DNA from: Oscillospiraceae bacterium
Lineage (GTDB): Bacteria; Bacillota; Clostridia; Oscillospirales; Oscillospiraceae
Direction: 5' to 3'
Length of the DNA stretch: 54,753 nt
Assembly (NCBI GenBank): GCA_009779845.1
Contig: WRBE01000012.1
Span: forward strand, 1 to 54,753
Below, in pieces: positions 17,086 to 25,313 of this stretch (position 1 is the first letter of the stretch; each line of letters begins with the position of its first letter). The translations under genes were made by a program, and so were the position numbers. The notes below the pieces were generated by a model. That model saw nothing but the letters and a program-made list of their open reading frames with translations, did not search any database and was not told where the DNA came from.

Positions 17086-18627
17086 ATGAATCAGGGCAAA
17101 ACACTGCTATATAATACCGTGCTGCTCACCGTAGCATCTATGTTCATGCGGGCGGCGGGGGTTGGGTTTCAGGTCTATTTGGCCGGAGTCATTGGGGCCG
17201 CAGGGATTGGGTTGTTTCAACTGATTCTCTCTGCCCAGCTTTTGGCCCTCACCGTGGCGTTGTCCGGGGTGCGGTTTGCCACTTGCCGCCTGGTGTCAGA
17301 AGAATTGGGGATGGGGAACCCGAAAAACGTGCCCAAAGTCATGACTCGTTGTATCGCCCATGCCTTGTTTTTCGGCACACTGGCCGGGACGGCGTTATTT
17401 TTCGGTGCGGATCAAATCGGGCACAGATGGATTGGTGACGGGCGCACGGTGCTGTCTCTGCGGTTGCTTTCTATTAGTTTGCCTGTGGTGGCCTGTACGG
17501 CGGCCCTCACTGGGTATTTTGTGGCGGTGAGCCGGGTGGCAAAGTCGGCCTCTGTGCAAGTGGCGGAGCATGTGTTCCGCATCGGTGTGGTGGTGGCGTT
17601 GCTCACTCTTTACCCGCCTAGGGACTTAGAGATGGCGGCGGCGTTGGTGGTTATCGGCGGGGTCAGTGCGGAATTGCTATCCGGGCTGATTTTATTTCTA
17701 CTCTACTTCCACGACAAACGCAAGCTGCCCAAATCAGGTGATACCGGCACACACCTGACCCGGCGGCTGCTCCGTATTTCTATGCCCCTAGCCATGAGCA
17801 CTTATGCCCGCAGTGCCCTCAACACCCTGCAACATATGCTAGTGCCCCGGGGCCTGCGGCGGAGCGGTGCCGACCCGGAAGAGGCCCTCACCAGCTACGG
17901 TCTAGTCCACGGCATGGCACTGCCCATCATACTGTTTCCCTCGGCCCTGTTCTATGCCGTGGCAGAGCTTATGGTGCCGGAACTCACTGCCGCCCAAGTG
18001 GCCGGGAACCAAGCCCGGATTAGCCATCTTGTGTCAAAGCTTCTGCGGGTATCTCTATACGTTGCCATCTGCCTAGCGGGACTGTTTCTTGCTTGGGGGC
18101 AAGAGCTGGGGCAACTGATCTATCCGGGCACCCACGGCGTGGGGCCTTATATCCGCTTGCTTGCGCTGTTGATGCCTGTGATGTTCCTAGACGCCATCAC
18201 TGACGGAATGCTCAAAGGGCTGGGGCAACAGGTGTACTCTATGGGGGTCAACATTGTAGACTCGTTTGTTAGTGTGATACTGGTTTGGATATTGTTGCCC
18301 ATCTTCGGCGTGGGGGGCTTTGTGTTTATGGTGTATTTTACCGAGTGCTTCAACTTCCTGTTTAGCCTGCGGCGGATTGCGCAGATGGCCACTATCCGGG
18401 TTGCAGTTGCGGATGTGGTGAAGCCTGTCCTCTCCATCATTGTTGCCACCCAAGCGGCGCCACTGGTGTTGCGGATATTGGGGATGCCGTTGTCAGCCAC
18501 AGTCCCCAGTTTGGCCCTGCATTTTCTTCTGGGCGGCGGGATGTATTTATTGCTTTTATTTTTGCTGGGATGTTTGACGGTGCAAGATGCACGCTGGGCA
18601 AAGCGCATGGTGGGGATGCGACTATAA
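17086..18627 (+). CDS. SpoVB/MurJ-like MOP-superfamily lipid flippase
   Basis: A 513-residue polytopic membrane protein with about 13-14 hydrophobic segments through most of its length. The start (NQGKTLLYNTVLLTVASMFMRAAGVGF) and the arrangement of charged loops resemble stage V sporulation protein B and related polysaccharide/lipid II exporters. Such proteins move undecaprenyl-linked intermediates across the membrane. A TTG at 17068 is in frame, but the ATG at 17086 with AGGGGGTG five bases ahead is preferred. It stands alone between the GH84 gene and a convergent zinc operon. The exact substrate, and any role in sporulation, is inferred from resemblance only. Confidence 0.8.
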   Translation: MNQGKTLLYNTVLLTVASMFMRAAGVGFQVYLAGVIGAAGIGLFQLILSAQLLALTVALSGVRFATCRLVSEELGMGNPKNVPKVMTRCIAHALFFGTLAGTALFFGADQIGHRWIGDGRTVLSLRLLSISLPVVACTAALTGYFVAVSRVAKSASVQVAEHVFRIGVVVALLTLYPPRDLEMAAALVVIGGVSAELLSGLILFLLYFHDKRKLPKSGDTGTHLTRRLLRISMPLAMSTYARSALNTLQHMLVPRGLRRSGADPEEALTSYGLVHGMALPIILFPSALFYAVAELMVPELTAAQVAGNQARISHLVSKLLRVSLYVAICLAGLFLAWGQELGQLIYPGTHGVGPYIRLLALLMPVMFLDAITDGMLKGLGQQVYSMGVNIVDSFVSVILVWILLPIFGVGGFVFMVYFTECFNFLFSLRRIAQMATIRVAVADVVKPVLSIIVATQAAPLVLRILGMPLSATVPSLALHFLLGGGMYLLLLFLLGCLTVQDARWAKRMVGMRL

Positions 18628-18628
18628 A

Positions 18629-18656
18629 AAACGGTATAGCAATTGCTATACCGTTT
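18629..18656. terminator. Bidirectional terminator between convergent genes
   Basis: AAACGGTATAGCAA and TTGCTATACCGTTT form a perfect 28-base palindrome just after the flippase stop. The A-rich left side and T-rich right side allow it to end transcription from the flippase (+) and from the zinc operon (-). Confidence 0.85.
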
Positions 18657-18715
18657 CAGCCTGTTGAAACCATGTGTCGCCCGGCGATTCGCCCCTAAGA
18701 ATCTCAAGGTCAAAA

Positions 18716-19186
18716 TCACGATATCCCCGGAACAAATTCTTCTCCCCGCTCTTCTAACTCTTCCAGCGAGGTAAGTGCCAAACGGAGATACGTGATCCCG
18801 TCTTCTGCCACGTACTCTTCCAACACCCCTTCTGCAAGAACCCAAGCATTGTGCTCTAGGGGTTCCATGCCAGCGGCTAACTGAACCTCAAACCCGATTA
18901 CGCCGCCGGGACTGCAACAGTCCTCTGTAAGACGCAGGACGTAGTGGTAATACCGGTCTGTGGGCGGCCAGTGGACAGAGCGGAACAAACCCTCGTACCG
19001 GAGGGTGCGGCCGAGGTACTCGTCCCGGTTGAGCATGATGGAATGGATTTGTGTGGAGAAGAACCGCTCCACAATTTCCACCACATCTACCTCCTCTTCT
19101 GCCGGTACAGTATCGCTAGGGGGCGTAGTTCCGCAACCGGCCAGCAAAAGGACGGCCAAGAGTATAATCAATAGTTTCCGTTTCAT
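18716..19186 (-). CDS. Lipoprotein of the zinc locus, unknown function
   Basis: A 156-residue protein with a lipoprotein signal peptide (LLLAGC, Cys at about 18). The mature part has an acidic linker, a segment MLNRDEYLGRTLRYEGLF, then a Cys-Cys pair (EDCCSPGGVIGFEV) and a C-terminal beta-rich part. That layout recalls the C-terminal domain of TIGR03943/DUF1980 proteins, which also carry a YxG..YEG segment and a CC pair; this link is from memory and tentative. It overlaps znuB by four bases (ATGA) and has AAGGAGG upstream, so it belongs to the zinc transporter operon. It might bind or pass on metal at the outer face of the membrane. Confidence 0.8.
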   Translation of the reverse strand: MKRKLLIILLAVLLLAGCGTTPPSDTVPAEEEVDVVEIVERFFSTQIHSIMLNRDEYLGRTLRYEGLFRSVHWPPTDRYYHYVLRLTEDCCSPGGVIGFEVQLAAGMEPLEHNAWVLAEGVLEEYVAEDGITYLRLALTSLEELEERGEEFVPGIS

Positions 19187-20040
19187 GTGCGACCTCCTTG
19201 TTTGACAAACGCAATACCGCTAAAGGTGATAAAAATAGCCAGATTCACAGCAACAACACTGGCACCGGGGGGCAAGGCCCATTGATAGGATAGCACCATA
19301 CCTGCAAAAAAGCAAATGACCGCAATCACAGCCGCCGTAATGACCACGGATAAAAACCGTTTGCAAAGCCGCATGGCACTGAGTGCTGGGAAGATGGTGA
19401 GGCTTGCAATCAGCATGGCCCCCATCATCCGCATTCCCAACACCACAGTCACTGCCGTGAGCAGGGCAAGAAGGCTTTTATAAACCTCTACCCGGGTACC
19501 GGTGGCTTTGGCGAAGGTTTCGTCATACGTTACGGCGAAGAGCTGTTTGTAAAACAGCACAAACAACACAACCACAGTAATGCTGAGGCCTACACTGAGG
19601 TACACATCCGCACGGGCCATGGCGAGGATTGAGCCGAACATGACGTTACAAGTGTCGGTATTAAGCCCCGAGGTGGCACTGATGATGATAACACCAATTG
19701 CGAGAGCGCTGGTAGAGATCAAGGCCACGGCACTGTCGCCTTTGATGCGGCTACTCTCATTGAGCCGCAGGAGGAAAAATGCCGCAATTACCACGACGAC
19801 TAAGCTTATCAGCAGGGGGTCTGCTGAAATATTGAGCCCTGCAACCACCATGCCGTCAATCGCCATAGCAATGGCCATGGCCGCAAAGCCGACATGGCTC
19901 AAGCCCGTACCAATCATGGCATACCGTTTGAGAACCAAACTCACCCCTAACAAGGCGGCACAGAGGGACACCAACAACCCCACGATAATGGCGCGCTGTA
20001 TGAATACAAAGCTCCACATTTCCATGATGATATCAATCAT
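19183..20040 (-). CDS. znuB: Zinc/manganese ABC transporter permease
   Basis: A 285-residue permease of the ABC-3 family (ZnuB/MntB/AdcB). It is strongly hydrophobic with about 8-9 membrane segments. Family features include FIQRAIIVGLLVSLCAALLG at the start, GTGLSHVGFAAMAIA near residue 45-60 and LTAVTVVLGMRMMGAMLIASL in the second half. It overlaps znuC by four bases on its 5' side and the lipoprotein gene on its 3' side. With ZnuC and ZnuA it forms a complete importer. Confidence 0.93.
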   Translation of the reverse strand: MIDIIMEMWSFVFIQRAIIVGLLVSLCAALLGVSLVLKRYAMIGTGLSHVGFAAMAIAMAIDGMVVAGLNISADPLLISLVVVVIAAFFLLRLNESSRIKGDSAVALISTSALAIGVIIISATSGLNTDTCNVMFGSILAMARADVYLSVGLSITVVVLFVLFYKQLFAVTYDETFAKATGTRVEVYKSLLALLTAVTVVLGMRMMGAMLIASLTIFPALSAMRLCKRFLSVVITAAVIAVICFFAGMVLSYQWALPPGASVVAVNLAIFITFSGIAFVKQGGRT

Positions 20041-20747
20041 GTCTGCTCACCCCCGCTCAAAAACTGCTTTGCACTTTCGGTCTGCTTGTAGGCTTCTGTG
20101 GTACCGAAGAACAGTTGTTTGTTTTGCAGGTGCAGGATATGGGTAGCGTGCTCGACAGCGGCATGGATGTCATGAGAAATCATGATAATGGTAATGCCTG
20201 TGTCCCGGTGGAGCATGTCGATGGTTTGATACAGCTCGGCTGTCACGAGGGGGTCTAGGCCGCTGACAGGCTCATCCAAGAGAAGCATCTTTTCCGTGGC
20301 GCAGAGGGCGCGGGCCAGCAAGGCCCGCTGTTGCTGACCGCCGGAGAGTTCTCGAAAGCTCTTTTTTCTAATTGATGTGATGCCCAGCTTTTCCATGTTC
20401 TCTTGGGCAATTTTGTGGTCTTTGCGCCCGTAAAAGGGCAATAGCCCCCGACTAGAGAGGCGCCCGGAAATCACCACCTCATATACGCTGGCGGGGAAAT
20501 CCTTCTGGGTAGCCGATTGTTGGGGTAGGTAGCCAATCTGGGTGGGGTGCAACCCCTCCCCTGTTTCAATGGTGCCGGATTTGGGCCGCATAAGACCCAA
20601 GATTCCCTTCATGAGTGTGGATTTCCCGGAACCGTTTTCTCCTACAATACAAAGGTAGTCGCCGCTGTTGACTGTAAAGGTCAGCCCGTCCACCACGACA
20701 TTCCCCTCGTAGGCAAAAGCCGCATCCCGGCTTGTAATCAGTGCCAT
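20037..20747 (-). CDS. znuC: Zinc/manganese ABC transporter ATPase
   Basis: A 236-residue ATPase. It carries Walker A GENGSGKST (about 36-44), the Q-loop YLPQQ, the signature LSGGQQQR (about 137), Walker B MLLLDEP and the H-loop ISHD. AAAGGAGA lies eight bases before the ATG. Length and motifs fit ZnuC/AdcC ATPases of the ABC-3 importers. It sits between the solute-binding protein and the permease in one operon; metal specificity is judged from the His-rich binding protein. Confidence 0.94.
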   Translation of the reverse strand: MALITSRDAAFAYEGNVVVDGLTFTVNSGDYLCIVGENGSGKSTLMKGILGLMRPKSGTIETGEGLHPTQIGYLPQQSATQKDFPASVYEVVISGRLSSRGLLPFYGRKDHKIAQENMEKLGITSIRKKSFRELSGGQQQRALLARALCATEKMLLLDEPVSGLDPLVTAELYQTIDMLHRDTGITIIMISHDIHAAVEHATHILHLQNKQLFFGTTEAYKQTESAKQFLSGGEQT

Positions 20748-20769
20748 CGTGTTCTCCTTTCTGGTGTCT

Positions 20770-21939
20770 TTAGTTAAGGGCTTGGCGAAGCTGCTCTACG
20801 TTGCGGTGCATGAGTTCTAGGTAGGTCACACCGGCGTTAAAGTCGGCATAACTCAGATTATGAGTAGAGTGGAATTCCAGCTTTTCGGCACCGGTGGCCT
20901 CTACCAGTACATCTGCGATAAGTTGGTTGGAAAATTCGATATAAAAGACCACAGGAATCCCTTCGCTGTCCATTAGCTCAATGAGCCGCGCAATCGTCTG
21001 GGGATTGGCTTGGGTTTCTGTTGAGCAACCATCAAATGCGGCGTGGTAGGTTAGACCGTAGTGGGCGGCGAGGTAGCGGAATGGGTTCCGGTCACCGAAT
21101 ACGATGGCGGTGCGCACACCCTCTGCCACTACATGGCGGAAGGCTTGGTCTAAATCCTCTAATTCTTGGATATAGGCCGCCGCATTTGCCGCAAAGTATT
21201 GGGCATTATCCGGGTCTAGATCGGACAGGATGGCGGTTAGCCCCTTTACAATATAGATAGCGTTTCGTGGCGAGGTCCAGACATGTTCATCGTAATGATA
21301 GTCGTGGTTGTCATCGCAAGCATCGCTGTGGTCGTCGCAGGTATCGCTGTGGTGGTGATGGTCATCATCGCAGGTATCATCATCGTCACAGTCATCGTGA
21401 TGATGGTGGTGGTCGCTACTGTCGCAGACATCATCATCGTCGCAATCATCGTGGTGATGATGGTGGTTATCGTCACAGGTATCGTGGCCATGACCATGTT
21501 CATGGTCGTGTTCTCCTGCCAACAGATCATCAATCATATCTAACAGTGCGACAATGGTGAGGCTGTCGCTGTCCATGGCACCTAGAATCGTGTCCACCCA
21601 AGCCTCTCCGTGGCCGCCGATGTAGACGAACAGGTCGGCCTCTAACAGGGCAATCATATCTTGGGGCGAAGGTTCAAAAGAATGCGCCTCGGCACCGGGG
21701 GAGAGGAGCATTTGCAAGTTTACCCGATCCCCTGCAATCTGACGGATGAAGTCATATTGGGGGAAAATGGTGGTAATGATACTAAGACGGTCGGTGTCTT
21801 CCAGCCTTTCGATTTCGGCAGGCAGGGTGACGGGGGTTTCGTATGCTGGTTCTCCTCCGGCTGGTTCCTCTGCGGCACAGGCGGCCAGTAGCGTAACGAT
21901 GAGCAACACGCTTAGTAGTAAGCTGATAATTTTTTTCAT
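20770..21939 (-). CDS. znuA: Zinc-binding lipoprotein of the ABC importer
   Basis: A 389-residue cluster A-I metal-binding lipoprotein that captures zinc for ZnuBC. The start at 21939 gives MKKIISLLLS and lipobox LLAAC (Cys 21), with GAGGAGG upstream; an earlier in-frame start would give a poor signal. Metal-site elements are EAHSFEPSPQD, DEHVWTSPRNA, and the C-terminal FYIEFSNQ and HNLSYADF. Between the first two lies an unusually long loop of about 80 residues rich in His and Asp, with seven Cys residues in DTCDD/DDCDDDD-type units. Ordinary ZnuA loops are His/Asp/Glu-rich but normally lack cysteines. First gene of the zinc transporter operon. Confidence 0.94.
   Translation of the reverse strand: MKKIISLLLSVLLIVTLLAACAAEEPAGGEPAYETPVTLPAEIERLEDTDRLSIITTIFPQYDFIRQIAGDRVNLQMLLSPGAEAHSFEPSPQDMIALLEADLFVYIGGHGEAWVDTILGAMDSDSLTIVALLDMIDDLLAGEHDHEHGHGHDTCDDNHHHHHDDCDDDDVCDSSDHHHHHDDCDDDDTCDDDHHHHSDTCDDHSDACDDNHDYHYDEHVWTSPRNAIYIVKGLTAILSDLDPDNAQYFAANAAAYIQELEDLDQAFRHVVAEGVRTAIVFGDRNPFRYLAAHYGLTYHAAFDGCSTETQANPQTIARLIELMDSEGIPVVFYIEFSNQLIADVLVEATGAEKLEFHSTHNLSYADFNAGVTYLELMHRNVEQLRQALN
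21280..21525 (-). repeat. Low-complexity His/Asp/Cys coding repeat in znuA
   Basis: Repeats of CAT/CAC and GAT/GAC codons with interspersed TGT/TGC encode units such as DDNHHHHHDDCDDDD. The stretch is internally repetitive at DNA level and produces spurious hydrophobic open frames on the opposite strand. Confidence 0.85.
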
Positions 21940-21984
21940 GGTGTAGTATTCCTCCTCAAAAATGTGGGTTGATGTTTGGATGAA

Positions 21985-22037
21985 AACAAAAAATAACAAG
22001 ATAGCGACCCCGGTTTCAGGCGTCGCACGATCTTGTT
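21985..22037 (-). terminator. Terminator between the small membrane protein gene and znuA
   Basis: Read on the minus strand, AACAAGATCGTGCGAC pairs imperfectly with GTCGCTATCTTGTT and is followed by ATTTTTTGTTTT. It would end, or partly attenuate, transcripts of the upstream gene before znuA. Confidence 0.7.
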
Positions 22038-22053
22038 ACACGGTGATGTTTTG

Positions 22054-22347
22054 CTAGTTATTCATCCTCATCTTCCAACCCACAAGGCTGGTGGAGTATC
22101 GTAGATGTAAGTGCGCCCCCATGGCGAGGAGCAGCAGTACAAGGAGTAACGCGGTGCCATACAAGGCAGCTCCAACCAGTTGCCGCAGGGTGGTTTGCAG
22201 CTTGGCCAAATGCAGACACACCCCGCAGTCGGAGATACAGTTCGGGCTACTATGGACAGAGAGGGCAAAGGCTGCAAACAGCGTAATCGCAAGCAGTGCC
22301 GCAATCAACAGCACTGACAGGAAACGGCAGAAACGTTTTGTTTGCAA
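22054..22347 (-). CDS. Small cysteine-containing membrane protein near znuA
   Basis: About 97 residues with two hydrophobic segments (about 8-32 and 60-80) around a short loop containing C-x3-C-x2-C (NCISDCGVCLHLAK). The TTG at 22347 is preferred because AAGGGGG lies eight bases ahead; a GTG at 22356 is in frame but would touch the ribosome site. It is divergent from no other gene and lies directly upstream of znuA, behind its own probable promoter. No family is identified with confidence. Position and the loop cysteines suggest a role in metal homeostasis; this is inference. Confidence 0.6.
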   Translation of the reverse strand: MQTKRFCRFLSVLLIAALLAITLFAAFALSVHSSPNCISDCGVCLHLAKLQTTLRQLVGAALYGTALLLVLLLLAMGAHLHLRYSTSLVGWKMRMNN

Positions 22348-22362
22348 TGCGCGCACCCCCTT

Positions 22363-22411
22363 ATAGGATTGTTACCCTATCAGAATATCATACCGCAAAG
22401 AAGCCTGTCAA
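22363..22411 (-). promoter_or_regulatory. Probable promoter with a palindromic operator for the zinc locus
   Basis: On the minus strand TTGACA (22411-22406) is followed after 16 bases by GATATT (22389-22384). Around the expected transcription start is the palindrome ATAGG-N8-CCTAT (22380-22363). That position suits a repressor such as Zur, though the sequence is not the textbook Bacillus Zur box. Confidence 0.5.
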
Positions 22412-22412
22412 C

Positions 22413-23560
22413 CTACACCCCGATCACCCGGAGTTGTGTTTTTGCCTGTTCCGCTTTTTGGATTGCCCCTTCCACGGTAGCATCCACCACAGTAAAGTGG
22501 CCCATTTTACGATTCTTGGCGGAGGACTCTTTGCCGTAAAGATGAACCTTCAGGCTACGGTCTTGCCGATAGGACTCATGTAACCCTAACAGTTCGGTTT
22601 TGCCGTCACTCTCACCCAATAGGTTTACCATCACTGTGGGATGGATTAAATCCACGTTCCCAAAGGGCAGACCAACAATGGCCCGGATATGGTTTTCAAA
22701 TTGGCTGGCAAAGCATCCCTCAATGGTGTAGTGTCCCGAGTTGTGAGGCCGGGGGGCCACTTCGTTGACGGACACATCGCCGGATTTGGTCACAAACATT
22801 TCTGCACAAAATGTACCCACGCCTTGGAACACTTCCATGACCCGGTCGGCGATGGCGCTTGCCTTCTCCATGGCCTCCGGACTCACTCTGGCGGGGACAA
22901 TGGTGGTGTCTAGGATGCTGTTTCTATGGTGGTTCTCTGCCACGGGATAGATGACCCGGCTACCGTCAATCCCGCGGGAGGCGATGATGGAAATCTCTAC
23001 CGTAAAGTCCACAAACTCTTCCACCATAAGTTCACGCGCCCCGCCGCCGAGGGACTCAAACGCCGTTTCCACCTCGGCCTCGTCTCGGATGAGGGCGTTG
23101 CCCTTGCCGTCATAGCCGCCTAGGGTGGCCTTGAGCATCATAGGATAGCCGAAATTAGCCGGGGCACCCCAGTGACGGATGTCGTCTACGCTTTCCACCT
23201 TAGCAAACCGAGGAACGGGAACACCAGCGGCTTCTAATGCCTGATTTTGGGTATATTTATTCTGAATGGTTTTCAGACTGGCCACAGAGGGGTAGATGGT
23301 GTGGCCCGCTCGCTCCAGTTGCTCTAACACCGGGGCGTGGATGTGTTCAAATTCATAGGTAATCACGTCTACGTGCTTGGCGAGCTCGATATAAGCCGCC
23401 GGGTCGTCAAAGGCGGCCACGACATGGTGGTCGCTAATACTGCTTGCGGGGCAGTTTGGGGTGGGGTCTAAGATGGCCACATAAAAGCCGAGACGCTTGG
23501 CCTCTAAAATCATCATTTTTCCCAGTTGTCCGCCGCCGATGATGCAATTCGTTTTGTCAT
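22413..23560 (-). CDS. purK: N5-carboxyaminoimidazole ribonucleotide synthetase, frameshifted at its start
   Basis: Converts AIR, ATP and bicarbonate to N5-CAIR. From MMILEAKRLG to the stop the ATP-grasp protein is intact (367 residues, with EFEHI, GGYDGKGN and NEVAPRPHNSGHYT). The essential N-terminal GGGQLGK loop lies just upstream in the same frame (CIIGGGQLGKMM), but that frame has no ATG, GTG or TTG before a stop. The obvious ATG at 23560-23558, with AAGGCGGG upstream, is in another frame. One extra A in the AAAA run just after this start would give MTKTNCIIGGGQLGKMM and restore a normal gene. Either a homopolymer error, a real mutation, or slippage on the A run. Last gene of purE-purC-purK. 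Confidence 0.85.
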
Positions 23561-23574
23561 GCCAGATACCCGCC

Positions 23575-24252
23575 TTATTCTAAAATATATTTGATTAAGT
23601 CCATAGGAGCCACAGGCTTGCCGTCTTTATATGCCCGCATACAGCCGCCGGAGATTTCGTCGATAAGCAAAATATCGCCACCGCTCTTGCCGAATTCAAA
23701 CTTAATGTCATGAAGGGACAGCCCCCGCCGCTCTAAATCCGCCGCAATCAGCTGGGTGATGGCCTTCGTGCGAGTCTTGCAAGTCTCAAACTCTGCGCTG
23801 GTCATAATACCTAGCGTAACTAAGGCGTCCTCTGTAATGGGCGGGTCTTGGCGGGCGTCGTCTTTTAAGGTGACCTCCACCAAGTAATCTAGGTCTTGCC
23901 CCGGTGTGGCATACGCACCGTATCGGCGGAGAAAACTACCGTCTGCTACTCGGCGGCAGATGAATTCTACCCCCTTGCCAAAGACCGTGCCGGGCTTCAC
24001 TTGCATAGTGGCCGCCTCAATGTCGCAATCAATAAAATGGTGCGGAATCCCCGCCTCGGTGAGCTGATTAAAATAGTACTGGGTAAGGCGCAAAGATGCC
24101 CGGCCTAGACCTTCAATAGACAAGCCCACGGCATTCTCACCGGGGTCAAACACCCCGTCTTTTCCGGTGGCATCGTCTTTGAGCTTTAAGGAATAGGTGC
24201 CATCGGGGTTTTCGTACACGTCTTTGGTTTTGCCGGAAAACAGTAGTTTCAT
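23575..24252 (-). CDS. purC: SAICAR synthetase
   Basis: Joins aspartate to CAIR with ATP (step 7 of the pathway as numbered here). The 225 residues start MKLLFSGKTKDVYEN, the family's typical opening, so the ATG at 24252 is taken rather than an upstream in-frame one that would run into purE. Motifs include DDATGKDG near 29-36, DCDIEAATMQVKPG, and SLHDIKFEFG...LLIDEISGG near 180-205. It starts one base after the purE stop and ends 15 bases before the purK start. Confidence 0.95.
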   Translation of the reverse strand: MKLLFSGKTKDVYENPDGTYSLKLKDDATGKDGVFDPGENAVGLSIEGLGRASLRLTQYYFNQLTEAGIPHHFIDCDIEAATMQVKPGTVFGKGVEFICRRVADGSFLRRYGAYATPGQDLDYLVEVTLKDDARQDPPITEDALVTLGIMTSAEFETCKTRTKAITQLIAADLERRGLSLHDIKFEFGKSGGDILLIDEISGGCMRAYKDGKPVAPMDLIKYILE

Positions 24253-24253
24253 C

Positions 24254-24772
24254 TTATTTCGTCCCCATTTCTTTGAGGTAATCCACATAACCAGCGTGTT
24301 CTAACCGCTCAATTTTCCCATGCACCATGTCGTCTAAGCTTTGTTTATAGTCCGCCAACTTGTCCGCTAACGTAGCATCAGAGACCGACAAGATAGAGGC
24401 TGCCAAAATCCCGGCATTTTTCGCACCGTTAACCGCCACAGTAGCCACAGGAATCCCCGGCGGCATCTGGACGATAGAGTAAAGGGAGTCCACCCCGCCC
24501 AATGCCTTGGTCTGCACTGGTACGCCGATGACGGGCAACGTGGTCAAAGATGCCGCCATCCCCGGCAAGTGGGCTGCCCCGCCTGCCCCGGCGATTAAAA
24601 CGGAAAGTCCGCGGGCTCTGGCAGTTTTGGCGTATTCATACAGCCGCTCCGGTGTCCGGTGGGCGGACACGATAGTAAGCTCAAAGGGCACCCCCATCTC
24701 GCCTAAAAAATCCGCCGCCTCTTTCATAACAGGCAAGTCTGAGTCGCTGCCCATGATAATTCCGACCTTCAT
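24254..24772 (-). CDS. purE: N5-CAIR mutase
   Basis: Rearranges N5-CAIR to CAIR. The 172-residue class I PurE has the N-terminal [11 protein letters not shown] substrate loop, the [12 protein letters not shown] motif (catalytic His) and [12 protein letters not shown], with [22 protein letters not shown] lies upstream of the ATG. First gene of the minus-strand purE-purC-purK operon. A class I PurE agrees with the presence of PurK. Confidence 0.96.
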   Translation of the reverse strand: MKVGIIMGSDSDLPVMKEAADFLGEMGVPFELTIVSAHRTPERLYEYAKTARARGLSVLIAGAGGAAHLPGMAASLTTLPVIGVPVQTKALGGVDSLYSIVQMPPGIPVATVAVNGAKNAGILAASILSVSDATLADKLADYKQSLDDMVHGKIERLEHAGYVDYLKEMGTK

Positions 24773-24804
24773 GTTGGAACTCCCCCTTTTATTTGTCTGG
24801 GAGC

Positions 24805-24833
24805 ATTATACCACGAATTAGTTCAAAATTCAA
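24805..24833 (-). promoter_or_regulatory. Sigma-A promoter of purE-purC-purK
   Basis: On the minus strand TTGAAT (24833-24828) and TATAAT (24810-24805) have a 17-base spacer. It shares the local GGTATAAT context with the forward pur promoter. The leader to purE is only about 25 bases. Confidence 0.85.
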
Positions 24834-24940
24834 TCCCGCTCGCCCACTGCAATCCAAGGGTTTTCAGAGCAACAACCTAGTAAAAAGTAGGCCACACTTC
24901 AGCCTAAGCGCAATATGAATGTAACACACCATGCATGTCC

Positions 24941-25092
24941 TTGTTCAAGCAGTGCAAGTATGCTATACTGACGATGGAACCTAATTATAGAGCCATTCAC
25001 GAGCACATTTCAATAGAACATCCCACTGGCGACCCCACCGCCCTTGCCCTTAGCGGGTACATAGGGGCGCAGCCCCTGTGTTGATTTTTTGT
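24941..25092 (+). ncRNA. Candidate small RNA or attenuated leader upstream of the SDR gene
   Basis: A promoter-like pair TTGTTC (24941-24946) and TATACT (24964-24969) with a 17-base spacer predicts a start near 24976. About 90 bases on, AGGGGC-GCA-GCCCCT (25063-25077, extendable by CAT/GTG) is followed by TTGATTTTTT, a good intrinsic terminator. This would give an RNA of roughly 115 bases with no open frame of note. No known RNA family was recognised. It could also be an attenuator in the leader of the SDR-mnmE transcript. Confidence 0.4.
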
Positions 25093-25313
25093 TTCTTTTT
25101 GTTCAACGACATACTACGAAACTGACCTTTGCGGGTGTCCTTCCCGCAAATGGTTAGTTGAGTTAACACCCGTAGGGTGAAAAGAAAGCCCGTCCGGCAG
25201 GACAAAAGCCCTCGGTCTCCGCCGAACCACCCTCGGCGACAACGCCGAACGAAAAACCCCAAAGACCAGATATACCCCCACCCACCCCTCAAACAACAAG
25301 GAGAACAACACCA
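25093..25313 (+). other. Hairpin-rich spacer before the SDR gene
   Basis: No gene was found. Hairpins TTTGCGGG/CCCGCAAA (25128-25150) and CACCC-GTA-GGGTG (about 25167-25179) are visible, plus CGGCG-containing pairs nearer the gene. It may be the rest of a structured leader. Confidence 0.4.

Noticed and set aside
21246-21543. Open frames opposite or beside the znuA His-rich repeat that look like membrane or His-rich proteins
   Set aside because: They are products of the repeated His/Asp codons read in other frames; they have no ribosome sites and overlap a well-supported gene.
24841-25313. tRNA or other known RNA gene in the purE-SDR gap
   Set aside because: No T-loop GGTTC-A-A-TCC pattern with matching acceptor stem was found; only a candidate unknown transcript is reported.
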